DNA of 64,000 nucleotides from contig NZ_JAUTBL010000002.1 of the NCBI RefSeq assembly GCF_030819275.1, forward strand, positions 870,501 to 934,500, in the 5' to 3' direction. This DNA comes from Agrobacterium larrymoorei (GTDB taxonomy: Bacteria; Pseudomonadota; Alphaproteobacteria; Rhizobiales; Rhizobiaceae). The notes below the pieces were generated by a model that saw only the letters and a program-made list of their open reading frames with translations, had not been told where the DNA came from and ran no database searches. Position 1 is the first letter of the stretch. Each line of letters starts with the position of its first letter. This document shows, one piece after another, positions 1-8,618 of this stretch. The translations under genes were made by a program, and so were the position numbers.

Positions 1-2
1 CA

Positions 3-1280
3 GTCTATAAGCCGATGCGCGAGGCCGCGGACGCCGTGATCCACCGCGAGCAGCTTGCCGCATCGCAGGTTCCAGGATTGCTGCTATTCTTCAACGAGCA
101 GGGTGTCGTTCACGCGGTGTCGGGTCGCGACCAGCGACAGTTTCCGCTTCATCTGCAAAACTGCGTCGGCCACATCCTTGCCGAGATGGTGCACGTTTCC
201 GATCGCATCGCTCTGATGCAAGCCTTCGACACGTTGCGCCAGGGCGAGGATCACGCCACGGCCGATCTCCGATTCGAGACAGGCTCTGTCCATCGGCAGA
301 TCCAGTTCGTCTATGCCCGCATGGATATGACCGCGGAGCGAGACCAGCTCGGCCGCTTGGTGCGCGTCATCGGTCAGCTGATCGATGTCAGCGAAATGGA
401 AGCCTTGCGCCGGGAAGCGGCACGCAGGACGACCGAGGCCGAAACGGCAACGGAAGCAAAGTCGCGGTTCCTCGCCGCCGTCAGCCACGAATTGCGCACG
501 CCTCTTAATGCCATTCTGGGCTTCTCCGATATTCTCGCCGGCGAATACTTCGGCAAGCTGGAGAACGATCGCCAGCGCGAATATGTCAAACTGATCCGCC
601 AGTCTGGTGGTCACCTGCTGTCGGTCGTCAACACCATGCTGGACATGAGCAAGCTTGAGGCTGGTCGCTACGAGTTGATGATGGAGCCTTTCCGGATTGG
701 CGATGTCATTGCATCTTGTGAAGGCATGCTTGGCCTTCAGGCGAAGCAGAAGGGCTTGACGCTGACGAGCCGCATCCAGCGCGATCTCACCGAAGTCGTC
801 GCAGACCAGCGGGCCGTTCAACAGGTTCTGATCAATCTCGCAAGCAATGCCATCAAGTTTACCGATTCCGGTGGTGTGGTGGTCATTGATGCGGCACGGC
901 AGGGCGAGATGCTCAAGCTGACCGTCAGCGATACCGGCATCGGTATTCCTGCCGACAAGATAGACCTTCTGGGCCGGCCATTCATGCAGGTTCAGAATGA
1001 CTACACCCGCCGCTATGAGGGCACGGGGCTTGGACTGTCGCTCGTCAAGGGACTTGTGGAATTGCACGGCGGAAGCCTTGTCATCACCAGCAAACCGGGC
1101 GAGGGAACAGTCGTCACCATCCTGTTGCCCGCTGATGGCTCCGGCCAGCCGCTGAGCAGCTGTGAAGATGCCGATGCGCCAGTGGAGTTTCCTCCGCGCC
1201 TGAAAGAGATAGCGGGTGGTGCCGACATGATGAAAAGGAAGGACACTGCGGATGGCCGCGCCAAAGCGAAAATCGCCTAG
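3..1280 (+). CDS. Sensor histidine kinase, DivJ/PleC-like (5' truncated by window)
   Basis: The reading frame is open from base 3, so the true start lies upstream. Numbering from the first Met at 15, a PAS-like region covers about residues 10-125. It is followed by a charged helix and the dimerisation/phosphoacceptor domain with H158 in SHELRTPLNAIL. The ATPase domain has the N box (N274/N278), DTGIGIP at 306 and GTGLGLS near 336. The ATPase is complete and no receiver domain follows. This arrangement matches the soluble part of alphaproteobacterial DivJ/PleC-type kinases that feed the DivK-CtrA cell-cycle pathway; the exact orthologue cannot be fixed without the N-terminus. Its 3' end overlaps the next gene by 29 bases, suggesting coupled expression. 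Confidence 0.85.
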   Translation, partial: VYKPMREAADAVIHREQLAASQVPGLLLFFNEQGVVHAVSGRDQRQFPLHLQNCVGHILAEMVHVSDRIALMQAFDTLRQGEDHATADLRFETGSVHRQIQFVYARMDMTAERDQLGRLVRVIGQLIDVSEMEALRREAARRTTEAETATEAKSRFLAAVSHELRTPLNAILGFSDILAGEYFGKLENDRQREYVKLIRQSGGHLLSVVNTMLDMSKLEAGRYELMMEPFRIGDVIASCEGMLGLQAKQKGLTLTSRIQRDLTEVVADQRAVQQVLINLASNAIKFTDSGGVVVIDAARQGEMLKLTVSDTGIGIPADKIDLLGRPFMQVQNDYTRRYEGTGLGLSLVKGLVELHGGSLVITSKPGEGTVVTILLPADGSGQPLSSCEDADAPVEFPPRLKEIAGGADMMKRKDTADGRAKAKIA

Positions 1281-2211
1281 GAAAAAGACGGTCCGGAAAG
1301 AGCCGGGTTTGCTGTCCGTGGCCGCGCGCGCCCTCGGCGAGCAAATTCTCAGCCATCCCAAACTGGTCGGCGGCTCGACCGCATTCCTTATCGTTTTCGG
1401 CTTCGTCGCGGCCAATGCTCTTTGGTACCAGCCCGGCCACCATCCCTCTCCGTTTCTGCGAACCCGTGACGAGGACGATCCGAACGGCATTGCCGGCTAT
1501 CGCATGACGTCGACGCTTGGCCAGCATGGCAATGTTACGACCTTCCGCATAGAGCGCCAGACGGATGTTCCAGATCCCACGCAGCAGAGTGAGGCTCAGC
1601 CTTCAGCAGGGCAGGGTGCAGCAGCGGTCCCCACCGCTCAGGCGCAGCAGCAGGGCAGCCATACGCCATCCGAGCTCGTCGCAGAAATCCAGCGGGAGCT
1701 TGCGCGGCGCGGCCTTTATGATGGACCGGCCGATGGCTTGACGGGACCGCGCACGACGGCCGCGATCCTCTTCTTCGAAGAAACCGTGGGCATGGAGCAG
1801 ACGGGAGAACCGACAAGCCGCATCCTTTCTGCCTTGAAGATCGATAGCGCGACGACCGTCGCGGCCATTCCCAAAGCCTTGCCGAAGGACCGGCCTGCGG
1901 CCGCCAATGGTGGCGGTGTGGCAATCGACCCGGTCGCGGCCGCCATCCGCAATGCGGAGGTCCATCCTCCAAAAGCGCAGAATGCGTCTCTTACGTCCGA
2001 CAGCAGTGCTAAGCCGGTTGGCAAGGATTTGGTTTCGAAAATCCAGCAGGGCCTCGTCAACATCGCCTATGCCGATGTCAAGGTGGATGGCGTTGCCGGC
2101 GAGCAGACCCGTCAGGCCATTCGCAATTTCGAGAAGCATTATCGCTTGCCGGAAACAGGCGAGCCGAGCGAGGCGGTGCTGAAAAAGCTGAAGTCTATCG
2201 GGGCTCTGTGA
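1252..2211 (+). CDS. Membrane-anchored peptidoglycan-binding protein, two PG_binding_1 repeats
   Basis: The 319-residue protein starts with a Lys/Arg-rich cytoplasmic tail, then one membrane segment at about residues 44-60 (FLIVFGFVAANALW). A Gln/Ala-rich linker follows, then two peptidoglycan-binding repeats at about 141-195 (LVAEIQRELARRG...) and 260-317 (LVSKIQQGL...). The predicted topology puts both repeats in the periplasm, where they could bind the wall. No catalytic domain is visible. A GGAAGG ribosome-binding site lies about 10 bases before the ATG. The start lies inside the upstream kinase gene, so the pair looks co-transcribed and may link wall state with cell-cycle signalling (inference). 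Confidence 0.85.
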   Translation: MAAPKRKSPRKKTVRKEPGLLSVAARALGEQILSHPKLVGGSTAFLIVFGFVAANALWYQPGHHPSPFLRTRDEDDPNGIAGYRMTSTLGQHGNVTTFRIERQTDVPDPTQQSEAQPSAGQGAAAVPTAQAQQQGSHTPSELVAEIQRELARRGLYDGPADGLTGPRTTAAILFFEETVGMEQTGEPTSRILSALKIDSATTVAAIPKALPKDRPAAANGGGVAIDPVAAAIRNAEVHPPKAQNASLTSDSSAKPVGKDLVSKIQQGLVNIAYADVKVDGVAGEQTRQAIRNFEKHYRLPETGEPSEAVLKKLKSIGAL

Positions 2212-2410
2212 TCCGCGCTTGAATCTGTAACTGAGGCTTTTGGCGGTTTACGGTCCTTTGGCGATTCAAACTACGAACGCTTGACGCCAGAATATTCAAT
2301 TCATTGGCACTTTGTCCCTTGCCTCCACGGTTTGGGGCGTGGCGACAAGGACCAGTCTTGCTGTTCACAAAAGCATGGCCCCATTGTCCCTGTGGTCTTA
2401 TAGGTCTTCC

Positions 2411-2752
2411 ATGCGTCTCAAATCCGAAATCTTCGTTTCCGCCCTCATGCGCCGTGTGTTCGGTGCAGGTGATTTTGCCGCTGTCGAACGCAAGGGGGCC
2501 GAAGAGGCTGGGGCGATCTTCATCCGCCAACGCCTGCGGGATGGGCGCGAAAATCTTTATGGTCCAGCGCCCCAGAGCTTTGCGGAAGACGAGGAGGTTC
2601 GCGCCGAGCGCCGTTTCGAACGGCGCCTCACTGGAGCGCAAGCGCAGGAGGTGGATGCGCTTTTGGAAAAGGAGCGTCGCTTCGACGCCGATCTCTATGT
2701 GATCGAACTTGAAACCGACAATGTCGGCGACCTCTTCACCATCGTGGGGTGA
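2411..2752 (+). CDS. DUF1491 family protein
   Basis: A 113-residue soluble protein beginning MRLKSEIFVSALMRRVF. The early pattern of K-S-E-I-F-V, then ERKGAEEAGAIFI and LYGPAPQSF is what I recall of the DUF1491 family, common and functionally uncharacterised in alphaproteobacteria. An upstream extension of 33 codons is open but carries no family-like sequence, so the ATG at 2411 is chosen. It follows the peptidoglycan-binding gene by about 200 bases and may have its own promoter. Function unknown. Confidence 0.8.
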   Translation: MRLKSEIFVSALMRRVFGAGDFAAVERKGAEEAGAIFIRQRLRDGRENLYGPAPQSFAEDEEVRAERRFERRLTGAQAQEVDALLEKERRFDADLYVIELETDNVGDLFTIVG

Positions 2753-2788
2753 AAGGGACTTTCCTTCTACAGCAACCGGTGACCGAGC

Positions 2789-3706
2789 TTAACGGCGCAC
2801 CACAAGCTTGTGGGCCTGAATTGGTTCCTCACGACGCTCTGTAGCGTCAGCGCCCGAATTGATCGTGTAGCGATCTGCCCGTCGCCAGCTTTCGATGCGC
2901 TCCTCGCACTCTGCTGTCTCCAACGACTCCAGCATGGATTCCGCTCGGCTGATGTCGCCGACAAGCTGGCGCATATGCGGATAGAAACATTCGAGGATAA
3001 AGATGGCCTCGTCGGTGTCCATGCCGATCCCGACAAGGGTTGTCGCCAGTTGCCGGCCGGAAATATCGAGAAGGATACGCTCCGACAGCCAATGGCTCGC
3101 AGAAAGCGAGTCCGCGAGCGTGGCGGCGAAACGGCTTGCATCGCGTTCACGGGCAAAGCGTACCAAGAGTGCCTCCTGTACGTCCGTCAGGCGGCGAACG
3201 CCAAGCGTGTCGCCCGCAGGACGGTGCATTTGGCGCGCCATGGTCCGCAGTTGTCTGCGCAGCTTCTCTTCTCGCTCGGCCCGCGCCTCGCTTTCGGTCT
3301 GTTCCGCTTGAAATGCAGACGTATGAAGACTTTCGTGCGTGGAGCCTGTCGCGTGCCGCGAGTGGCGTAAGCCCACCAGAGCATCGACGACAGTGGGGGA
3401 GAGATCTTCGCGCCGCACGATTGTCCGAGCATGGGCGGCGCCTTGCGTTCGCGCGATCGCAATCAGTGTCTCGTCATCCAGCGCCTTCGAGGAAACGAGA
3501 AACGGTGCAGACAGCGACAGCGGCTGGCTTGCAATGAAGAACGCGACGGCGGAAGGCACGTTGGGATTCTGTGAAAGCGCTGCAATCGCCTCTCTCTTCG
3601 CTTCAGCCGTGGAGGCTGAAAACAGCGGCAGGAACAGCTCTGCGAACTGTCGCAACTCTGATTTTGACGGGTGAGGCAAGCCTTCGAAACTCGAGACGGT
3701 CGCCAT
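2789..3706 (-). CDS. DUF2336 domain-containing protein
   Basis: A 305-residue soluble, helix-rich protein. The start at MATVSSFEGLPHP is preferred over an upstream in-frame Met 25 codons earlier that would add a basic stretch. Regularly spaced helical motifs in the N-terminal half (AELFLPLF, KREAIAALS, VAFFIASQPLSLSAPFL, ETLIAIAR) fit the HEAT-like DUF2336 family typical of alphaproteobacteria. An acidic/basic coiled region near 150-170 (ESEARAEREEKLRRQL) separates two halves. It converges with the DUF1491 gene. Function unknown. Confidence 0.75.
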   Translation of the reverse strand: MATVSSFEGLPHPSKSELRQFAELFLPLFSASTAEAKREAIAALSQNPNVPSAVAFFIASQPLSLSAPFLVSSKALDDETLIAIARTQGAAHARTIVRREDLSPTVVDALVGLRHSRHATGSTHESLHTSAFQAEQTESEARAEREEKLRRQLRTMARQMHRPAGDTLGVRRLTDVQEALLVRFARERDASRFAATLADSLSASHWLSERILLDISGRQLATTLVGIGMDTDEAIFILECFYPHMRQLVGDISRAESMLESLETAECEERIESWRRADRYTINSGADATERREEPIQAHKLVVRR

Positions 3707-3833
3707 CAATACCACGTCCTTCTTCCTCTCGGCCCTTGGCCGTTCCAGTTCTCGAAAACGGTCTGTCAACGCAATACCCAACCAGACGCAAAACTACAGG
3801 AGCGTTCAAACTATAATGAATGCGTTGCCTGAC

Positions 3834-3846
3834 TGTTTGGTCACAA
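3834..3846. repeat. Left copy of 13-bp inverted repeat flanking the accessory island
   Basis: TGTTTGGTCACAA here is the exact reverse complement of TTGTGACCAAACA at 10669-10681. All accessory genes of the low-GC stretch lie between the copies and housekeeping-type genes lie outside. It may be an end or recombination site of the island, but a 13-bp match could still be chance. Confidence 0.4.
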
Positions 3847-3971
3847 CACATTCGCCGTACCTTGAACCACCGACCATAATGGTAAAGAGAGATTAAAATT
3901 TGATTGAGTTAGGCCGGATGGTAAGAGAAATTTAGCCTTGTGGATAACCCACTCCGTTAAGGATTGAAGGC

Positions 3972-4331
3972 TTAGGCGACATCGCTGAAGGTCGCAGAAA
4001 TCAGGCCAAATTCTTCTGAATTCTCAAGTTTGAAGAACTTAGTGAAGACGCTGGACGGCAGCGTCGCAGGCACCTCACCGCGATTGGGAACTTGGTTCCC
4101 TGTGAAAAAGAGAGCCAGAACTTCCTCCTCAGTCAGGCGTGGAACGTAAAGGCAGAAATAGAACCACACCGCGCCTGATCTTCGCAGAACATCGCGGGCA
4201 GGTGGATCGTCCGACAGGACGTTCGGCGTGGCGTCGTGAGGATAAAAGATGCCGATGGTGCCTAAAACATCATCCTCCACTAGTTCGTAATCGAACGAGT
4301 GAGCCTGGAAGAGATCGGAGAGGGTTTTCAT
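3972..4331 (-). CDS. Hypothetical protein (accessory island)
   Basis: A 119-residue protein, MKTLSDLFQAHSFDYELVEDD..., acidic overall, with no signal peptide or membrane segment. I do not recognise the family. Codon use and base composition are AT-richer than the flanking core genes, in line with the rest of the island. No clear Shine-Dalgarno precedes the ATG, so the start is uncertain. It lies divergent to the first DUF2971 copy, with 111 bases between starts. Confidence 0.5.
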   Translation of the reverse strand: MKTLSDLFQAHSFDYELVEDDVLGTIGIFYPHDATPNVLSDDPPARDVLRRSGAVWFYFCLYVPRLTEEEVLALFFTGNQVPNRGEVPATLPSSVFTKFFKLENSEEFGLISATFSDVA

Positions 4332-4385
4332 TATTGATAAAGTCGATTCAAGACTGTTGTTTCCTGAACGTATTTATCTGGCTGC

Positions 4386-4442
4386 TTCACAACCCCTGAT
4401 CTATGTGGCAATTGTCGATTATCGTCAGGGCAGGGGTTCGGA
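4386..4442 (+). repeat. Leader repeat copy 1 upstream of DUF2971 pseudogene
   Basis: The 57 bases before the first DUF2971 gene (ttcacaaccc, ctgatctat, tggcaattgtc) reappear with few changes at 5315-5372 before the second copy, at the same distance from the start codon. This indicates duplication of gene plus leader as one unit. The conserved core probably holds a promoter or operator. Confidence 0.65.
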
Positions 4443-5314
4443 ATGCGCTTATATTACTATACGAAACTTCAGTACGGCCTCGCCGCAATCCGTGACAAGC
4501 GTATCAAGATTTCCCTCTATGATAGCCTCAACGACCCGTTCGATTTCTTAGGACTGGCAATCGATTATCGTTCAGAACGACGTAGACTCTCAAAAATCAA
4601 GAAAGAACTCAGCGCGTCTTTTGGCATCGTCTGCTTGAGTGAGACTTGGAAAGAACCGCTGATGTGGGGTCACTATGCGGACTCTCATCGGGGCATCTGC
4701 CTTGGTTTTGAGGTAGAGGCGGGGGCCTACAGCGCATCCTTTATCGTAAAGAACGTTCAAGACTTGAGGACTTCGGTAGAACCAAGGTTTCGCAACTGAC
4801 CGAAGAAGACAAAGTCGAAATTTCGCGCAGGAAGTTTGACCGTTGGGAGTATGAGCGCGAGTGGAGACGTGTCGTTGCTTTAGGCGAGCCAGACTACGTT
4901 GATAATAATTACTATCTACCATTCAATGAATCCATTCAGTTGAAAACGGTTTTGTTCGGTTTGAAGGCCAGCGTTTCCACGGCCCAAGTCACTCAAATTC
5001 TGGCTGACAATCCCGAAGCCAGAGTCGCCTTCACGCGACCGGCGTTCACCAGTTTCGATGTCGTAATTGATCAAAATAAAACCTGCACCAACGTTCCGAA
5101 AGAGCGCAGGACTCTATCGTTGCCTGTTCCTGAAAGTATGGAGTTTCACCACGCTCTGGAAACTGGTTTTGCAGATATGTTCGATTATATCATAAATGAG
5201 CGGCTACCTAACATTTTTCAGAAGGCTCATTCCGCTTTCGGTGAACGGACGGTGAAATTACCGAGCGAGCCGACGCGCACCAATACGGACACGATTTCGG
5301 ACGAGCGGAGGTAG
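4443..5314 (+). pseudogene. DUF2971 family gene, copy 1, frameshifted
   Basis: The first part encodes MRLYYYTKLQYGLAAIRDKR... up to GICLGFEVEAG, closely resembling the start of the intact copies at 5373 and 9235. It then runs to a stop at 4799 in the wrong frame. The next frame continues the homology from about 4733 (ILYRKERSRLEDFG, then WEYEREW and RPAFTSFDVV) to 5314. Adding one G to the five-G run at 4721-4725 would restore a single protein of about 290 residues. It is either a recent pseudogene, a homopolymer sequencing error or, less likely, a frameshift-expressed gene. The C-terminal 70 residues have no counterpart in the other copies. Confidence 0.75.
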
Positions 5315-5372
5315 TTCACAACCACTGATCTATATGGCAATTGTCTTATACCATCAGGGCAGCGGATCACGA
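5315..5372 (+). repeat. Leader repeat copy 2 upstream of intact DUF2971 gene
   Basis: Second copy of the approximately 57-base leader found at 4386-4442. It begins directly after the stop of the preceding pseudogene and ends at the ATG of the intact gene, so the duplication unit is leader plus gene. Confidence 0.65.
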
Positions 5373-6104
5373 ATGATATTGTTTTATTATACATCCTTGC
5401 GCCACGGCCTCTCCGCTATCCGGGAGCGAAGGTTGAAGGTCTCCAGATTCGATACGCTGAATGACGCTTATGACCACGTTAATATTTTCGTTAGAGAGGC
5501 AGACGACGTTGAGGAGCATCGTCGGATCAAACAACAGGTTCTTGATCAAGAGGGCGTGATATGTATGTCCCGCACGTACGAGCAGCCACTTCTATGGGGC
5601 CACTACGCCGATAATCATAGAGGAATGTGCTTGGTATTTGAGGTACCAGAAGACAATCAATGGCGCGACATCGACTATGTGGAACACAGACCGAAAGTCA
5701 GACGGTTTGGTGTCAACAGATTTAGGGATCTTTCGAAATCCCAATTGCTAGATATCGCGCATACAAAATATGACGGTTGGGAATATGAGGAAGAAGTCAG
5801 GCGATTAGTTTTTCTTGACGATTACGACTTTGCCGACGATATCCACTATCAAGAATTCGATGATTTTATGCGCTTCCGAGGAGCGTTGTTCGGTTCTAGG
5901 TGTACTATTAGCCAAAAACAATTAGCGGCGCTTTTGGCCTTTGACGAAGGCTTCCACTACTCATTCACCAAGCCAGCAGGCGCAGCCTTTCGCGTTAGGC
6001 TCGATACCGATGAAAACCGTAAACGGCATCTCGCTGAAAACCGATGGATACGACGGAGGCCAAACGGTGAATTGATACTGGACGGCAGGCGGGTGGTTTG
6101 GTGA
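5373..6104 (+). CDS. DUF2971 family protein, copy 2 (intact)
   Basis: A 243-residue protein. The start is set at MILFYYTSLRHGLSAI by alignment with the other two copies; an ATG 39 bases upstream would lie inside the leader repeat. Conserved blocks are the aromatic YYTSL near the N-terminus, FDTLND at about 30, GVICMSR, then LLWGHYADNHRGMCLVF, a W-E-Y-E-E-E-V-R-R block and a C-terminal KPAGAAFRV. This is the family pattern of DUF2971, whose biochemical role is unknown to me. No membrane segment or signal is present. It sits in an island with a recombinase and a KAP NTPase, so a role in phage or plasmid conflict is conceivable but unproven. Confidence 0.75.
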   Translation: MILFYYTSLRHGLSAIRERRLKVSRFDTLNDAYDHVNIFVREADDVEEHRRIKQQVLDQEGVICMSRTYEQPLLWGHYADNHRGMCLVFEVPEDNQWRDIDYVEHRPKVRRFGVNRFRDLSKSQLLDIAHTKYDGWEYEEEVRRLVFLDDYDFADDIHYQEFDDFMRFRGALFGSRCTISQKQLAALLAFDEGFHYSFTKPAGAAFRVRLDTDENRKRHLAENRWIRRRPNGELILDGRRVVW

Positions 6105-6263
6105 AAAATTAGAAAAATTACCGAATGACCATATAAATAAAAACCAGAACGAAAAAGGGGGGGATACCCCCTGCAGCCCACCCCCTACACAAACGCGCAC
6201 ACGCGGCCACACGCTTCGATCAGGGCGATCCTGGCCCACCTATAGCCACCAACCTTGTTGCGT
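6105..6263. other. Convergent intergenic spacer with G-tract/C-tract hairpin
   Basis: Between the DUF2971 gene and the oppositely oriented recombinase gene lies a run of seven G, then ATA and five C near 6157-6171, able to form a short G-C hairpin, followed by further C-runs. There is no U-tract as in a normal intrinsic terminator. Confidence 0.4.
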
Positions 6264-6923
6264 TCACACGGCGTTCTGTGCGGCGTGTCTATTCAAGACC
6301 CTTTTGACCTGCATTGCGCTGTAGGTGGAGCCTCTGGTTGTCTTGAAGCCATTGTCATTCAAGCGCTTTGCAAGAGCGTTGAACGATAGGGTGTTCCAGC
6401 CGGGGATTGATTGGATATCCTTCATTGCCTTGGCAGCGTTATCGATGCAGATAGCAATCTGCGTCTTATGAATATCCTTGGAGTTCGAACGGGATCCACC
6501 CAACTTGATCCCACGTTCTTTGGCCTGTGCCAATGCCGCCTTGGTTCTAGCCGATATAGCGCGGGCTTCTTCTTCGGCCATAACCGCCATAATTTGCATC
6601 ATCATTCGATTGGCCGAAGGCATATCAACGGCGCGGATTTCAACGCCTGCCTCAAGCAGGTTGGCAATGAACGCAACATTACGGGCCAAGCGGTCGATCT
6701 TCGCTACCAGAAGCGTTGCCTTGGCCTTCTTAGCGTAAGCAAGCGCCTTGGCTAGTTCAGGCCTTGAAGCCCTCGTGCCGCTTTCCACTTCGATGAACTC
6801 GGCAAGGATATCGTCGCTTGAAGCGAAGGCTTTAACGGACGCTTTTTGAGCATCGATACCGAGACCGGAGACACCCTGCTTTTGGGTGGAAACGCGGTAG
6901 TAAACAACGAAGCGTTCGGCCAT
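6264..6923 (-). CDS. Serine recombinase / resolvase-invertase family
   Basis: A 219-residue protein. The N-terminal catalytic domain has the nucleophile S12 in YYRVSTQKQ, the conserved Arg-rich block KIDRLARN near 75-82 and the R/E-rich helix EEEARAISARTKAALAQAK around 120-135. A C-terminal helix-turn-helix-like region follows (FNALAKRLNDNGFKTTRGSTYS). It is a small resolvase/invertase-type enzyme, not a large serine integrase. The ATG at 6923 is chosen because an AGGGAG lies 11 bases before it; a TTG three codons upstream is closer but less likely. It is the only mobility gene in the island and may resolve, invert or mobilise it. Confidence 0.9.
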   Translation of the reverse strand: MAERFVVYYRVSTQKQGVSGLGIDAQKASVKAFASSDDILAEFIEVESGTRASRPELAKALAYAKKAKATLLVAKIDRLARNVAFIANLLEAGVEIRAVDMPSANRMMMQIMAVMAEEEARAISARTKAALAQAKERGIKLGGSRSNSKDIHKTQIAICIDNAAKAMKDIQSIPGWNTLSFNALAKRLNDNGFKTTRGSTYSAMQVKRVLNRHAAQNAV

Positions 6924-6963
6924 AGGATTCAAGTCTCCCTCTAATGGCCGTTTGTAACTCCTA

Positions 6964-6977
6964 GCAACGGGCGTTGC
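6964..6977. promoter_or_regulatory. Palindrome upstream of recombinase gene
   Basis: GCAACG-GG-CGTTGC is a perfect 6-bp inverted repeat about 40 bases upstream of the recombinase start. It could be an operator or a half of the recombinase's own target site; neither is shown by the sequence alone. Confidence 0.35.
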
Positions 6978-7139
6978 AAGTTGTTATACCCAATATAAAT
7001 GAGTTAAATCAGTCACTTATGAATTGACTGTGAGGCCAGAGGCTGGATCGCAGATCGTGAAAAAATCGTGAAATTTGAAGAAATTTAGAGAAGTATGCGC
7101 GGATCACCCGATCACGCGCAGAACTCCTTATCGACGTTT

Positions 7140-8618
7140 TCACTGTTGGAAAAGTCGTGAATGCAGAATCATATCTCGATACTGAGAGAAAGAGGCCTTC
7201 GTGATCGCAGCCTTGTTGTGGTGCGCTTTTGCTTCGCCGAGAATGCTTCTGTAAAGATAACCGGGGAGACGATTGTCACCGGTGTTTCTCATATGATTCT
7301 GACTATCGTGCAGCGCATCACTAATTTTCATCCGTGCCATCTTTCCGATGTTATGAAATACATCAACGTAGGACAACACGTCACCGTGATGGTCGTACTT
7401 CCATTGGTTCTGCAAACGCTGCATTCGATCACGTAAACTAACGTCATCTATCTCACCAGTGCATACGAATTCGCAGATCAGCGCAAACAAATAGGTAAGT
7501 TCAAGAGGATACGGCTCGTCCCAAGCGGACGTGATATCCATCAATATGTCAAGCGCTTGCTTGACAGGCCGGATGTTCATTTCAAAACGCTCGGCTGTAT
7601 CGTTCAGGAATATAGCGAAGTCGTGTAGACCTGCGTCCGGTATGGGCAAAGTCCATTTCGCAATGTCGGTTCCGCGGTCCTTCAGAATGTTCAAAATGAT
7701 CTTTTCATTGGAAGCCTCTGGAAGTTTGTACGTCCTGTTGAAAAACCGCCCAAGGTACTCTCTGCTTTTAAACTCGTTCCCGTAGACTGCTTTTACGGAA
7801 TGACTGAGCGAGGTCGTATCTGTTGCAATTAGAAATACGACGTTTGGAATGTCGAAGAGATGCTTGATTCTCTCAAGCATCGAAATGGCGTAGGTTGGCC
7901 TGCATCTATCTAATTCGTCAATGAAGATGAACAGAGGCAAAGGATGCTTCTTGGCATCCTTCAACGCCTCGATGATCAATTTCAAGCCCCCTTGGAATCT
8001 GTCGAGACTGTCCTTGGTTTGGTTGATCATATCAATTCGAGTTTGAGCGAACTTGTCGATTGCCGCGTCAGTGAATGAGTCGATTGTATTGTTGACCGTC
8101 TCGGCCATCTCTTCCGCAAAGCCTCTTTCAGACGGTTTGTCGTCGCTTTTCGTCGTGTTGTCGAAAACGCTCGTGACTTCCTCGACGCCGTTTTCGGCAA
8201 CTTTATTGATTGCCTTTTTCAGTACGGCTTTGCTAAGCGCCCACGTTATATTGAGGAATTCAGACCGCACGACCCGCAGGCCATTTTGGAACTTTTCAGT
8301 TTTGGTAATTTCTTTTTGATCCTCGATACTTTTGAAGTACCGATCCAATGCGGCAACGACTATCGAAAAGGGGTCGTCAACAAAATCGTACTGCCAGGCA
8401 TTTATAAAGATGGCCGGGTGTCCTGCCTCAACTACCTGATTGCGCAATGCGTTTAGAAAGAAAGTTTTGCCCTGACCCCAAGGCGCATCGATGTTGAGAA
8501 CGAAAGACCCTTTTTGGGTACGAACATTTTCATCATTACGACCCTTTGCTAAACGGTAAAGGAACTCTCCGTCCCACTCGCGGTCAAGCAAATCATCTTT
8601 CCAAGCATTTGTTTCCAT
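7140..8618 (-). CDS. KAP family P-loop NTPase
   Basis: A 492-residue protein. The Walker A motif APWGQGKTFF has K51, the KAP signature INAWQYDFVDDPFSIV follows at about 75, and the Walker B/sensor block FIFIDELDRCRP has D234 and E235. Phage-exclusion-type KAP NTPases, named after Kidins220, ARMS and PifA, usually carry membrane helices inserted between Walker A and B. Here that insert (about residues 110-210) is hydrophilic and helical, with no membrane segment, so this version looks soluble. The C-terminal half is helical. The gene stands alone on its strand, with more than 500 bases without a gene upstream. An anti-phage or conflict role is family-based inference. Confidence 0.85.
   Translation of the reverse strand: METNAWKDDLLDREWDGEFLYRLAKGRNDENVRTQKGSFVLNIDAPWGQGKTFFLNALRNQVVEAGHPAIFINAWQYDFVDDPFSIVVAALDRYFKSIEDQKEITKTEKFQNGLRVVRSEFLNITWALSKAVLKKAINKVAENGVEEVTSVFDNTTKSDDKPSERGFAEEMAETVNNTIDSFTDAAIDKFAQTRIDMINQTKDSLDRFQGGLKLIIEALKDAKKHPLPLFIFIDELDRCRPTYAISMLERIKHLFDIPNVVFLIATDTTSLSHSVKAVYGNEFKSREYLGRFFNRTYKLPEASNEKIILNILKDRGTDIAKWTLPIPDAGLHDFAIFLNDTAERFEMNIRPVKQALDILMDITSAWDEPYPLELTYLFALICEFVCTGEIDDVSLRDRMQRLQNQWKYDHHGDVLSYVDVFHNIGKMARMKISDALHDSQNHMRNTGDNRLPGYLYRSILGEAKAHHNKAAITKASFSQYRDMILHSRLFQQ

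Noticed and set aside
84..1490. 468-residue open frame on the minus strand
   Set aside because: It runs antisense to the histidine kinase, has no domain resemblance and mirrors the codon pattern of the real gene.
5373..6104. ADP-ribosyltransferase function for DUF2971 based on the N-terminal aromatic motif
   Set aside because: The resemblance is too weak to claim a catalytic site by eye.
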